A DNA stretch of 36,801 bases from Bacteroidaceae bacterium (GTDB lineage: Bacteria > Bacteroidota > Bacteroidia > Bacteroidales > Bacteroidaceae), in contig BLLV01000226.1 in the NCBI GenBank assembly GCA_011959205.1, positions 1-36,801 of the forward strand, read 5' to 3'. Below are positions 7,790-16,316 of this stretch, piece after piece. The stretch's first letter is position 1, and each line of letters opens with the position of its first letter. Under the pieces are notes generated by a model. The model searched no databases. It had not been told where the DNA came from and worked only from the letters and a program-made list of their open reading frames with translations. Made by a program: the position numbers and the translations under genes.

Positions 7790-9991
7790 ATGAGAAAATT
7801 AAGCATATTTATTATTTTATTTTTCTGCTTACTGACTGTCGAAGCCCAACAAGTAAGCTTGCAAGATGTAGCAAACAGAACCTATCGTGCTGAAGGAATC
7901 AGAGGTGTCAAGCCGATGTTAGATGGAGAACATTATACCCAAATGAGTGCCGATGGCAAAAAAATCGTGCAATATTCTTTCAAGACAGGCAAAGAAACAG
8001 GTACTATCTTCGATGTAAATACGGCTCGTGACTGTAGCATCAAGTCCTTCGATGACTATATCATGTCACCCGATGAAAAACTGATTCTAATACAGACAGA
8101 CACCAAACCTATTTATCGTCGTTCGTTCACCGCCAATTACTATATTTTCAACGTAAAGAACAACAAAATGGAACCGCTCTCAGAAAACGGTCCGCAGCAG
8201 GTTCCTTTGTTCTCACCGGACGGCAATCAGATAGCTTTTGTACGCGATAACAATATCTATCTGGTAAAATTACTGTTCGGCAACAGTGAGTCACAAGTAA
8301 CCAAAGACGGCAAATTCAACGAAGTGCTGAATGGCATTCCCGACTGGGTATATGAAGAGGAATTTGGCTTCAACCGTGCTTTCGACTTCAGCGCAGACAG
8401 CCAGATGCTTGCCTATATCCGTTTCGACGAAAGCCAAGTGCCGATGTATTCTTTCCCGCTATACAAAGGCATGGTTCCTGCATTAGAGAGATTCAGCACT
8501 TATCCGGGAGAATACGAATATAAATACCCCATGCCGGGAATTGACAATTCCAAAGTAACCGTTCATACTTTTGATATCAAGAGCAAGGTAACCCGCAAGA
8601 TGGATTTGCCTCTGGATGCAGACGGTTATATTCCCCGCATCAAGTTTACGAATGATGAAAATGCGTTGGCAATCATGACTCTGAACCGTCATCAAAATCG
8701 TTTCGACCTCTATTTTGCCAATCCGAGAAGTACATTGTGCAAGCTGATGGTACGTGATGAAGCTCCCCAATACATTAAAGAAGAAGCCTACTCCAACATC
8801 GTTTTCTATCCCAAAAACTTTGTGGTGATGAGTGAGAAGGACGGTTATAACCACCTCTATCTTTATACGAGTGGAGGAAATCTGGTTAAGCAAATCACAA
8901 AAGGAAACTTCGAAGTGAAAGACTTCTTGGGATGGGACGAAGCTACCAACACATTCTATTTTGAGAGCAATGAAGGAAGCCCGCTACGCACTGCTATCTA
9001 CAAAGTGGACAGCAAAGGCAAAAAGACCAAACTGTCCAAACAGGAAGGAACTCATAAAGCTATTTTCAGTAACAATATGAAGTATTATATCAATACTTTC
9101 TCTAATATTAACACCCCCCCTATCATTACCCTTAATGACAACAACGGTAAAGAATTGACAACCTTGGTAAATAATAACAAACTGAAACAGCAAATCTCAC
9201 ATCTAAATATGCCAAGTAAAGAACTATTCAGTTTCAAGACCCATGACGGTGTGGAATTGAATGGTTGGATCATGAAACCCGCAAATCTCAATCCTAGTAA
9301 AAAATATCCTGTTATCATGCACCAATACAGTGGACCGGGTTCACAAGAGGTGACAGACAAGTGGGGAATTGGAGCCCGTAGAGACGGCGGTATGTTCGAA
9401 GCTTACATGGCCGGTCAAGGCTTCATCATGGTTTGTGTAGACGGACGCGGAACCGGTGGACGCGGTTCTGACTTTGAAAAATGCACCTACTTGAATTTAG
9501 GAGTAAAAGAATCGAAAGACCAAGTAGAAGCCGCCAAGTATTTAAGCACATTACCATACGTGGATGGCAACCGTATCGGTATATGGGGATGGAGCTATGG
9601 AGGTTACAATACATTGATGTCCATGAGTGAAGGAACTCCGGTATTCAAAGCAGGAGTCGCTGTTGCAGCTCCTACAGACTGGCGTTTCTACGACTCGGTA
9701 TATACAGAACGTTTCATGCGCACCCCTAAAGAAAACATGGAAGGTTACAATGCTGCATCTGCCATTAACCGTGCCAACAAACTGAATGGTGAATTGTTAT
9801 TGATCCACGGCACAGCAGATGATAATGTGCACTTACGCAACAACGCGGAATACAGCGAAGCATTGGTACAGGCTGACAAGCAATTTGACATGCAAATCTA
9901 TACCAACCGCAACCATGGAATCAGTGGAGGCAACACAACTAAACATTTACTGACTCGTGTAGCCAATTTTTTTATTGATAATTTAAAATAA
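7790..9991 (+). CDS. S9B family dipeptidyl peptidase IV
   Basis: 733 residues with a signal peptide (MRKLSIFIILFFCLLTVEA), so it is exported to the periplasm or the cell surface. The N-terminal beta-propeller carries the double-glutamate motif YEEEFGF at residues 188-194, which in DPP-IV anchors the free amino terminus of the substrate. The C-terminal alpha/beta-hydrolase domain has the catalytic serine S602 in GWSYGG, aspartate D677 in GTADDNVH and histidine H709 in NRNHGIS. It should release X-Pro or X-Ala dipeptides from peptides. The gene stands alone behind its own -7 box and ends in a large inverted repeat. Confidence 0.92.
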   Translation: MRKLSIFIILFFCLLTVEAQQVSLQDVANRTYRAEGIRGVKPMLDGEHYTQMSADGKKIVQYSFKTGKETGTIFDVNTARDCSIKSFDDYIMSPDEKLILIQTDTKPIYRRSFTANYYIFNVKNNKMEPLSENGPQQVPLFSPDGNQIAFVRDNNIYLVKLLFGNSESQVTKDGKFNEVLNGIPDWVYEEEFGFNRAFDFSADSQMLAYIRFDESQVPMYSFPLYKGMVPALERFSTYPGEYEYKYPMPGIDNSKVTVHTFDIKSKVTRKMDLPLDADGYIPRIKFTNDENALAIMTLNRHQNRFDLYFANPRSTLCKLMVRDEAPQYIKEEAYSNIVFYPKNFVVMSEKDGYNHLYLYTSGGNLVKQITKGNFEVKDFLGWDEATNTFYFESNEGSPLRTAIYKVDSKGKKTKLSKQEGTHKAIFSNNMKYYINTFSNINTPPIITLNDNNGKELTTLVNNNKLKQQISHLNMPSKELFSFKTHDGVELNGWIMKPANLNPSKKYPVIMHQYSGPGSQEVTDKWGIGARRDGGMFEAYMAGQGFIMVCVDGRGTGGRGSDFEKCTYLNLGVKESKDQVEAAKYLSTLPYVDGNRIGIWGWSYGGYNTLMSMSEGTPVFKAGVAVAAPTDWRFYDSVYTERFMRTPKENMEGYNAASAINRANKLNGELLLIHGTADDNVHLRNNAEYSEALVQADKQFDMQIYTNRNHGISGGNTTKHLLTRVANFFIDNLK

Positions 9992-9999
9992 AAAAAACA

Positions 10000-10071
10000 T
10001 TCATCACAGATTATACCGTTTTACATAAAAACCGAATGAGAGCAATTTGTATTGGTATAATCTGTGGTGAA
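10000..10071. terminator. Long-armed inverted repeat between the DPP-IV gene and lipA
   Basis: TTCATCACAGATTATACC (10000-10017) pairs with GGTATAATCTGTGGTGAA (10054-10071), with one G-T wobble in 18 bp and a 36-nt loop. It ends 19 bp before the lipA ATG, so it could end the upstream transcript or act in the lipA leader. There is no long T-run after it. Confidence 0.5.
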
Positions 10072-10090
10072 TTATAAATCTAATATCATC

Positions 10091-10945
10091 ATGAATCACG
10101 TTAAGAAACCAGACTGGCTTAAGATAAACATAGGGGCAAACGCTCGATATACCGAAACCAAACATATTGTAGATTCCCACAAACTACATACCATTTGCAG
10201 TAGCGGACGATGTCCCAATATGGGAGAATGCTGGGGAAAAGGCACTGCCACTTTTATGATAGGTGGCGAAATTTGTACCCGTTCCTGCAAATTTTGCAAC
10301 ACACAGACCGGGCGCCCTCTTCCGTTAGACCCTGAAGAACCCACCCATGTAGCAGAGTCCATTCAACTCATGAAATTATCCCATGCCGTTATTACTTCTG
10401 TAGACCGTGATGACCTAGATGATTTGGGTGCCACCCATTGGGCTAAAACAATCGCAGAAATCAAGCGGTTGAATCCGGAAACCACTTCCGAAGTATTAAT
10501 CCCTGATTTTCAAGGAAGAAACGAACTGATACAGCTGGTTATTGACGCCAAACCTGACATCATTTCACACAATATGGAAACCGTACGCCGCATCAGTCCT
10601 CTGGTGCGAAGCGCAGCCAACTATGAAACCAGCTTAAAAGTTATCAAACAAATAGCAGATAACGGCATTACAGCCAAGTCCGGCATTATGGTAGGTTTAG
10701 GAGAAAGCCCGGAAGAGGTGGAAGAAGTCATGGACGATTTATTGGCACAAGGTTGCAAAATACTTACTATCGGCCAATATCTGCAACCTACCCACCGCCA
10801 CTATCCGGTAGCAGAATATATTACCCCCGATCAATTCAAACAGTATAGGATTATTGGATTAAAAAAAGGATTCCGAGAAGTGGAAAGTGCTCCTTTGGTA
10901 CGTTCTTCCTATCATGCAGAAAAACATATAAAATATAAAGGGTAG
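10091..10945 (+). CDS. lipA: Lipoyl synthase
   Basis: 284 residues from ATG 10091; the upstream in-frame GTGs at 10064 lie inside the inverted repeat and are unlikely starts. Both iron-sulfur clusters are marked: the auxiliary cluster by C36, C41 and C47 (CSSGRCPNMGEC) and the radical SAM cluster by C62, C66 and C69 (CTRSCKFC). The C-terminal RSSYHAEK supplies the serine ligand of the auxiliary cluster. The enzyme inserts two sulfurs into protein-bound octanoyl groups to make lipoyl cofactors for 2-oxoacid dehydrogenases or glycine cleavage. No lipB or lplA gene is adjacent. Confidence 0.96.
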   Translation: MNHVKKPDWLKINIGANARYTETKHIVDSHKLHTICSSGRCPNMGECWGKGTATFMIGGEICTRSCKFCNTQTGRPLPLDPEEPTHVAESIQLMKLSHAVITSVDRDDLDDLGATHWAKTIAEIKRLNPETTSEVLIPDFQGRNELIQLVIDAKPDIISHNMETVRRISPLVRSAANYETSLKVIKQIADNGITAKSGIMVGLGESPEEVEEVMDDLLAQGCKILTIGQYLQPTHRHYPVAEYITPDQFKQYRIIGLKKGFREVESAPLVRSSYHAEKHIKYKG

Positions 10946-10958
10946 CGAGCAAACCAAC

Positions 10959-10988
10959 TTTATATCTTTTTTGTTATAAAGATATAAA
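10959..10988 (+). terminator. A/T-rich hairpin after lipA
   Basis: TTTATATCTTT (10959-10969) and AAAGATATAAA (10978-10988) form an 11-bp stem with an 8-nt loop. It lies just after lipA and ends 14 bp before the next ATG at 11003. It could end lipA transcription, or occlude the start of the following gene. Confidence 0.35.
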
Positions 10989-11002
10989 TAGAGATAGAGA
11001 GT

Positions 11003-11992
11003 ATGAAATCGTTACTGGAATATAAGAATTTAATCATGTCTACAGGGTTAATTCCAACCATTATGTGCATGATTTTCTGCATTTTCTTTCAAGATGCAGT
11101 TGTTTTGTATGTCTGTAGTTTGGCTAGCATTATTTATATCCTATACAGACTTGTCAAACCTCCTGTTTATCAGCCAAATCTAGTATTACTACATGGAACT
11201 TTGGTATTGATCCTTGCATCCGTCATTAAAGGTATAAGCGGAGATATACTTATTCCGGACCGAACAGTTCCCATTACGCTAGAAATACTGATACTCAGTT
11301 TTTCGTTGCTCTATCTCATGGCTCCAAGTTTTTATGCCAAACTATTCTCCTACTTTCATTATAAGATATCGATTCTGAACTGTTGGGCTACACAGGTTAT
11401 AGCTGCTTTATCCGGCATTCACCTGTTTGCTTCCTGCATAATTTATCTATTTTTCAGTCCACTGTCCTATCATACACTTTATGCTATGACCCACATCATC
11501 CCTCCTTTGATCTATGTCATTTGCATTATTGTTAATCATGCTTTTGTGAAAACAATCAGTTTAACCTATAAAAAAATGCCTTGCTTGCGTATCGCCCCTA
11601 TTTGCAATGGAAAGATTTATGTTGCCCCCCGCAGCTATCAAGGTGAAGAACCCGGCAAATTGGACATACCTATGGAAGACTACATTTATGCCTGTAAGAC
11701 AGACATGGATAAATATGCCCAAGAAGTGAAAAATAAATATAGCAACCATATTGCCGAGCAACCGGAACCACGTTTCAGTCTGAAACATTTGGTAAAAGAG
11801 ACCAATGAAGTAGAAAAGACCATCATATTATACGTTCTTCCTTTAAACGACGAAGAACAAATACATTTTGTCGGAGGAAAATTTGTTACTCCCGAAGAAA
11901 TAGAAATGAATCCTACCCAATACAGTTCTTGCCTAAAAGAAGAAGTAAACCATCTGAACATAGTGGCACAGATGTGGAAGGAATTTAAATGA
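11003..11992 (+). CDS. Hypothetical multi-pass membrane protein with a soluble C-terminal domain
   Basis: 329 residues that I do not recognise. Hydrophobic segments lie near residues 10-30, 32-50, 62-80, 92-112, 130-152 and 160-182, after which a hydrophilic domain of about 130 residues begins at KKMPCLRIAPICNGKIYVAP. The end contains IILYVLPLNDEEQIHFVGGKF, which has a faint NUDIX-like look, but no GX5EX7REUXEEXGU box is present, so I do not claim one. It follows lipA by 57 bp with a hairpin between, and its 3' end is 14 bp from the convergent methylase gene. Confidence 0.6.
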   Translation: MKSLLEYKNLIMSTGLIPTIMCMIFCIFFQDAVVLYVCSLASIIYILYRLVKPPVYQPNLVLLHGTLVLILASVIKGISGDILIPDRTVPITLEILILSFSLLYLMAPSFYAKLFSYFHYKISILNCWATQVIAALSGIHLFASCIIYLFFSPLSYHTLYAMTHIIPPLIYVICIIVNHAFVKTISLTYKKMPCLRIAPICNGKIYVAPRSYQGEEPGKLDIPMEDYIYACKTDMDKYAQEVKNKYSNHIAEQPEPRFSLKHLVKETNEVEKTIILYVLPLNDEEQIHFVGGKFVTPEEIEMNPTQYSSCLKEEVNHLNIVAQMWKEFK

Positions 11993-12006
11993 AATATGCT
12001 ATCGCA

Positions 12007-12714
12007 TTACTTATAAATCAAGAATATACAGGGAATTTTCGATAAGTCCGGCAATTTCCCCTGCCACTCCTTTATCATCTTAGTCTTGATATATTCTCCT
12101 TCACACGTAATATTGGCAGCAATACAAAGTTTGGTTTGCGGACGGCAATTCTTAAGAATATCTTCCGCCATCTTATTATTACGATAAGGAGTTTCAATAA
12201 AAAGCTGCGTCTGATCTTCTGCATAAACACGCTGCTCCAATACCTTAATACGTTTTGCACGCTCACCCGGTTCAATAGGCAAATAACCATGAAAAGCAAA
12301 ACTCTGTCCATTAAAACCCGATCCCATAACAGACATAATAATAGAAGAAGGCCCTACCAAAGGAACCACTTTAAGATTCTTACGCTGAGCCATAGCAACC
12401 ACATCCGCTCCCGGATCGGCAACAGCCGGACAACCGGCTTCTGAAATAACTCCCATGGACTGTCCGGCTAACAAAGGTTTCAGATAACCGGAAATATCTT
12501 CAGGAGAAGTATGTTTGTTCAATGGATAAAAAGTCAATGCATCTATATCAATCTCACGATCTACCTTTTTCAAAAAGCGGCGTGCCGAACGTACATCTTC
12601 TACAATAAAATGTTTGATGCCAAGAATGACCTCCTTATTGTATACAGGCAACACATTTTCCACAGGAGTTTCGCCCAATGTGACAGGCAATAGATATAAA
12701 GCAACTTCCATCAT
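12007..12714 (-). CDS. RsmI-like SAM-dependent methyltransferase (tetrapyrrole methylase fold)
   Basis: 235 residues. The family pattern is clear: LYLLPVTLGE at the N-terminus, GQSMGVISEAGCPAVADPG (the counterpart of the SAM-binding loop in RsmI), VVPLVGPSSIIMSVMGSG and FIETPYRNNKM. RsmI 2'-O-methylates C1402 of 16S rRNA. This protein is shorter than E. coli RsmI (about 286) and its motifs differ, so it is a Bacteroidetes-type relative whose target is likely but not certain. It is the last gene of a fabI - gldB-like - methylase operon, 20 bp after the lipoprotein gene. Confidence 0.8.
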   Translation of the reverse strand: MMEVALYLLPVTLGETPVENVLPVYNKEVILGIKHFIVEDVRSARRFLKKVDREIDIDALTFYPLNKHTSPEDISGYLKPLLAGQSMGVISEAGCPAVADPGADVVAMAQRKNLKVVPLVGPSSIIMSVMGSGFNGQSFAFHGYLPIEPGERAKRIKVLEQRVYAEDQTQLFIETPYRNNKMAEDILKNCRPQTKLCIAANITCEGEYIKTKMIKEWQGKLPDLSKIPCIFLIYK

Positions 12715-12734
12715 ACTACTAATCAGTCAAAATA

Positions 12735-13736
12735 TCAAGGTTTGAAATCTGTTTCAGCTAACATCTGATGATAATCTATTTTAGCCAACAAATCCTTTAT
12801 TGTCATATCAGGATGGTTTTTCATATATTCATCAATCAGCAAAATCCCCATCCATACTCCAATGCTTGCCGGAGTATTCTCACCCATAATAGAAATAAAG
12901 GGGTCTTTACGTATATAAGTACGTACTATAAGAGGATCAGTAGCATATAAATGGCCATTTTCAACCATTGTCTTCCACAAACTTCTTTTGTTTTTCCTGC
13001 ACCATTCAGCCTCATCCTCGCTATATCCCATTTCTTTTTCAAAAGATTCATAACCCAAGATACGGGCCACGATCCAATTTATCTTTCCACGATGCATAAT
13101 CATATCCAACAACGTACGCCCAGGCTGCCATGGCAAAGGGTACTGGCTCAGCAAATAGAAGGTGAAACAATCCGGAACAATACGATCAGGCTCCATACTG
13201 CAACACTGATAATCATAATAAAAGCGTTTATATAAAGGATAATCCGCCCCCATATACTTATCAATACTGAAGCCCAAAATACTATCTCCAACTACAACCG
13301 ACTGATTCAACGCAGCTATTTGAGCATAAAAATGAGGAATAAACAATGTAGGAACTTCTTCTTTCAAACGCTTAAAACCTTTAGTCAGTTTTTCCTCAAC
13401 CCAACCCAGATCCTTAAATTTCTCTTCAGCATCGTGCATCAAGATCAATAAGGTAGAATCCGAATAATACTCCAACATGCGGTCGTTAATCTTCATGTCA
13501 TCCACCTCACCTATCGCCAATACATCTTCTATCAACAGTTTGGTAACCTGAGGATAGTCCGTATTCATTTTTTGCAGTGCCGAGAAACTGTTCATCGTGA
13601 CATACTCATACTGCAAACGATCATAACGGGCAACTTTTACATCCACATCAGCAGCGTTGCCGCCCTTTCCATCCCACTGACAGGAGGAAAGAGCAACTAA
13701 GCATACCACTAATATGAATATAATTTTGCGTATCAT
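12735..13736 (-). CDS. GldB-like lipoprotein
   Basis: 333 residues. The N-terminal signal MIRKIIFILVVCLVALSSC ends in a lipobox (LSSC), so the mature protein is lipid-anchored at the cysteine. The rest fits the GldB family, first described for gliding motility in Flavobacterium: YDRLQYEYVTMNS early on and the C-terminal NTPASIGVWMGILLIDEYM. Non-gliding Bacteroides keep GldB homologues, so motility is not implied; a cell-envelope role is more likely. It lies 6 bp downstream of fabI and 20 bp upstream of the methylase gene. Confidence 0.8.
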   Translation of the reverse strand: MIRKIIFILVVCLVALSSCQWDGKGGNAADVDVKVARYDRLQYEYVTMNSFSALQKMNTDYPQVTKLLIEDVLAIGEVDDMKINDRMLEYYSDSTLLILMHDAEEKFKDLGWVEEKLTKGFKRLKEEVPTLFIPHFYAQIAALNQSVVVGDSILGFSIDKYMGADYPLYKRFYYDYQCCSMEPDRIVPDCFTFYLLSQYPLPWQPGRTLLDMIMHRGKINWIVARILGYESFEKEMGYSEDEAEWCRKNKRSLWKTMVENGHLYATDPLIVRTYIRKDPFISIMGENTPASIGVWMGILLIDEYMKNHPDMTIKDLLAKIDYHQMLAETDFKP

Positions 13737-13742
13737 CTATTT

Positions 13743-14600
13743 TTATCCGTAAATGATATTTCCGTTTTCGTCTTTATATTCGTCCAGACCTTTTTCATAA
13801 GTTGCCATGGCACGCAAACTCATACCTACACTGGAGAATCCTCCATCGTGATATAAATTCTGCATAGTCACTTTACGAGTCAGGTCAGAGAACATTACAA
13901 TACAGTAATCCGCACATTCGTCCGCCGAAGCATTGCCTAAGGGTGACATACGGTTAGCAAAGTCAAACAGCTTATCCATACCTTTCACACCCGAGCCGGC
14001 AGTAGTCATGGTCGGTGACTGAGATATGGTATTCACACGCACGTGATGTTCACGGCCATAAATGTAACCAAAGCTACGTGCGATAGATTCCAGCAATGCT
14101 TTTGCATCCGCCATATCATTATATCCATAGAATGTACGTTGTGCAGCCACATAACTCAATGCCAAAATAGAACCATACTCTGCAATAGCATCCAGTTTTT
14201 TGGCAGCCTGAATCATTTTGTGGAATGAAACGGCAGATATATCCAAAGTCTTGCCCAACATATCATAATCAAGGTCATCGTATGTACGTTTCTTACGAAC
14301 ATTGGGAGACATACCGATAGAATGAAGGACGAAATCTATTTTCCCACCTAATACTTCCATTGAACGCTTGAAAACATTCTCCAAATCTTCCACACTGGTT
14401 GCATCTGCCGGAATTACCTCACAATTCAGTTTCTCAGCTAAAGCAGAAACTTCTCCCATGCGGACAGCTACCGGAGTATTGGACAATGTTATGGTTGCAC
14501 CTTCTTCCACAGCCTTTTCCGCAACTTTCCATGCGATAGACTGTTCATTCAATGCACCAAAAATAATACCTCTTTTTCCTTTCAACAAATTGTAACTCAT
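13743..14600 (-). CDS. fabI: Enoyl-[acyl-carrier-protein] reductase (NADH)
   Basis: 285 residues of the FabI branch of the SDR superfamily. The cofactor loop is GALNEQSIAW (family form GX5SXA), and the catalytic residues are Y150 (ILALSY) and Y160/K167 (YNDMADAK, YX6K). It catalyses the last step of each fatty-acid elongation cycle, reducing trans-2-enoyl-ACP to acyl-ACP, and is the target of triclosan-type inhibitors. It is the first gene of a three-gene operon with a GldB-like lipoprotein and an RsmI-like methylase, behind a -7 box at 14627-14634. Confidence 0.95.
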   Translation of the reverse strand: MSYNLLKGKRGIIFGALNEQSIAWKVAEKAVEEGATITLSNTPVAVRMGEVSALAEKLNCEVIPADATSVEDLENVFKRSMEVLGGKIDFVLHSIGMSPNVRKKRTYDDLDYDMLGKTLDISAVSFHKMIQAAKKLDAIAEYGSILALSYVAAQRTFYGYNDMADAKALLESIARSFGYIYGREHHVRVNTISQSPTMTTAGSGVKGMDKLFDFANRMSPLGNASADECADYCIVMFSDLTRKVTMQNLYHDGGFSSVGMSLRAMATYEKGLDEYKDENGNIIYG

Positions 14601-14626
14601 ACCTTCTTTATTGTTAAATTAGTTTG

Positions 14627-14634
14627 CAAAGATA
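14627..14634 (-). promoter_or_regulatory. -7 box (TATCTTTG) of the fabI operon
   Basis: A perfect TAnnTTTG match on the minus strand, 26 bp upstream of the fabI ATG. The predicted leader is about 20 nt. No TTTG is found at the -33 distance. Confidence 0.6.
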
Positions 14635-14792
14635 CAAACAAATAAATTAATCATAGCCTTTTTTGCACACAAATGAAGAAATAATGCAATTATAAAACTA
14701 ATTTTACCATTTAAGGTTCCAGCTAAATGAGAATTTAACAAAAAACCCACTTATTCTATCAAATAGTGCACATAAAAGACAATTCTTTCAGC

Positions 14793-14800
14793 TATATTTG
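14793..14800 (+). promoter_or_regulatory. -7 box (TATATTTG) of the DUF4861 gene, with a long leader
   Basis: A TAnnTTTG match in the 432-bp gap between fabI and the DUF4861 gene. A start near 14807 gives a leader of about 226 nt before the ATG at 15033, unusually long for this window. The leader holds the hairpin at 14868-14914 and the palindrome at 14993-15009. Confidence 0.5.
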
Positions 14801-14867
14801 CCACCGGATTAAGAGGTTTTTTCATAATATTTATTTAAGGTTAGAATTAGGTTAACATGAAACACTA

Positions 14868-14914
14868 TTGCTACTCCCGTAAATAGCCTGTGAGGGTCTT
14901 TTACGGGAGAGCAA
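14868..14914 (+). promoter_or_regulatory. 15-bp leader hairpin upstream of the DUF4861 gene
   Basis: TTGCT-A-CTCCCGTAAA (14868-14883) pairs with TTTACGGGAG-AGCAA (14900-14914), with a single bulged A and a 16-nt loop. It is G/C-rich compared with its surroundings. No T-run follows, so it is a poor terminator and more likely a structured leader element or a small-RNA domain. Confidence 0.5.
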
Positions 14915-14992
14915 TAAGACTTCTTAAAACAACAATCAACTAGATAATTATTAATCTTAAACATATATAATATCAATGATTACTTTAATAAA

Positions 14993-15009
14993 GAAGATTT
15001 TAAATCTTC
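14993..15009 (+). repeat. Palindrome close to the DUF4861 gene start
   Basis: GAAGATTT-T-AAATCTTC, 8-bp arms around one base, ending 23 bp before the ATG at 15033. It could be an operator or part of the leader structure. A shorter in-frame ATG at 14976 lies upstream of it but would destroy the signal peptide. Confidence 0.3.
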
Positions 15010-15032
15010 CTTTTAATAAACGACACATTATT

Positions 15033-16247
15033 ATGAAAAAGCATTCGATTATTGCCCTTACATTATTAACAGGATGCTTTACCAACTCTTTTGCACAAAA
15101 AGGGGAAAAGACACTAACCATAGAAGTCTGCAATGAATGGACTAGAAATAAGGCCGACGAACCGATAGTGATAGATCTGAACAACCTGAAAATAGGTTTC
15201 AATATCAAATCCGCCACCGTATGGGAAGGCGATAAAGAAATTCCATCCCAACTAGATGATCTGAATGGTGACGCACGTGCTGACGAACTGGCTTTTCTTA
15301 TCAATATGCCGGCCAAAAGCAACAAAAATTTTCGTATAATTCTTTCTTCAGAAAAAAGTGACAAAACCTATCCGGCACGTACTTATGCCCAAATGAAAGC
15401 TTATGGCCATAACAACAAATTCGCTAATATTACAGGATTTTCAGCTGCAGGAACCGAAAATGTATATAGTTTTGTTTATCATCACGGACCGGCTATAGAG
15501 AGTGAACTAGTGGCCTATCGTATCTATTTCAACGAAAAACAAACTGTAGACCCATATAGCAAAGTAAATAAAAGGCTAGAAATAAAAGAAACCTGTTTTT
15601 ACCCTACCAAAGAGCAACGTGCCAATGGCTACGGAGACGATGCATTACGTGTTTACAATAGTGGTGGGGTGGGCGCATTAAAAGGTTGGAATGGTACTGA
15701 AGCGACCCATATCAAACCGGTGGTAAACCGCACGGAACGCGTATTAGCCTCCGGACCTGTACGTGCCATCATTGAGGCAGAAGTTATCGGTTGGGAATAT
15801 CAAGGAAGTGATTTGAACATGATCAATCGATATACCATCTATGGAGGTCACCGAGATATGAAAGTAGACGTCTTGTTTGACCGTCCGCTTAAACAGGAAG
15901 TCTTTGCGGCAGGTGTACAAATACTGAAAGAAGGAGAGCACATGAGCGACCATAAAGGACTAGTCGGAAGCTGGGGAACCGACTGGCCTGTCACAGATAC
16001 TATAGGCTATGTGAAGGAAACAACAGGTATGGGAACTTTCATCCCTCAATATATCAGTAAAGAAGTGCTAGACAAGTCAAACTACTTATACACCTTACAA
16101 GCATCGGGGCAACAACATTTCCACTATTACGTTACATTCACCTCAAAGAAAGAAAGTTTCGGGTTTAAAGATGTGAAAGAGTGGTTCAATTATCTTTCCG
16201 AATGGAGAAAAGAATTGGAACATCCTTGCAAAATTACGATTAAATAA
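15033..16247 (+). CDS. DUF4861 family secreted protein
   Basis: 404 residues with a signal peptide (MKKHSIIALTLLTGCFTNSFA), hence periplasmic or surface-exposed; the LLTGC could also be read as a lipobox. The body matches my recollection of the DUF4861 family: VCNEWTRNKADEPIVIDL, DGNARADELAFLINMP-like text, YHHGPAIESELVAYRIYF, and KTVGWEYQG-type strands followed by INRYTIYGGHRDMKVDV. The family is often linked to polysaccharide lyase and glycan-utilisation loci in Bacteroidetes, but no lyase, SusC or SusD gene is nearby. Function unproven. A hairpin at 16256-16301 closes the gene. Confidence 0.7.
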   Translation: MKKHSIIALTLLTGCFTNSFAQKGEKTLTIEVCNEWTRNKADEPIVIDLNNLKIGFNIKSATVWEGDKEIPSQLDDLNGDARADELAFLINMPAKSNKNFRIILSSEKSDKTYPARTYAQMKAYGHNNKFANITGFSAAGTENVYSFVYHHGPAIESELVAYRIYFNEKQTVDPYSKVNKRLEIKETCFYPTKEQRANGYGDDALRVYNSGGVGALKGWNGTEATHIKPVVNRTERVLASGPVRAIIEAEVIGWEYQGSDLNMINRYTIYGGHRDMKVDVLFDRPLKQEVFAAGVQILKEGEHMSDHKGLVGSWGTDWPVTDTIGYVKETTGMGTFIPQYISKEVLDKSNYLYTLQASGQQHFHYYVTFTSKKESFGFKDVKEWFNYLSEWRKELEHPCKITIK

Positions 16248-16255
16248 AAAAAAAG

Positions 16256-16301
16256 ACCTCCACTCACAAGCATCATCAACAACAGCACTGTGAGTGAAGG
16301 T
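16256..16301. terminator. Terminator between convergent DUF4861 and oadB genes
   Basis: ACCTCCACTCACA (16256-16268) pairs with TGTGAGTGAAGGT (16289-16301) with one mismatch. A competing outer pairing AAGACCT (16253-16259) with AGGTCTT (16313-16319) also exists. An A-run precedes the stem, which reads as a T-run for the minus-strand oadB transcript. Confidence 0.65.
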
Positions 16302-16316
16302 ATTTAATAACAGGTC

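Noticed and set aside
10064-10090. GTG start for lipA
   Set aside because: It lies in the right arm of the inverted repeat, and LipA homologues begin near the ATG at 10091.
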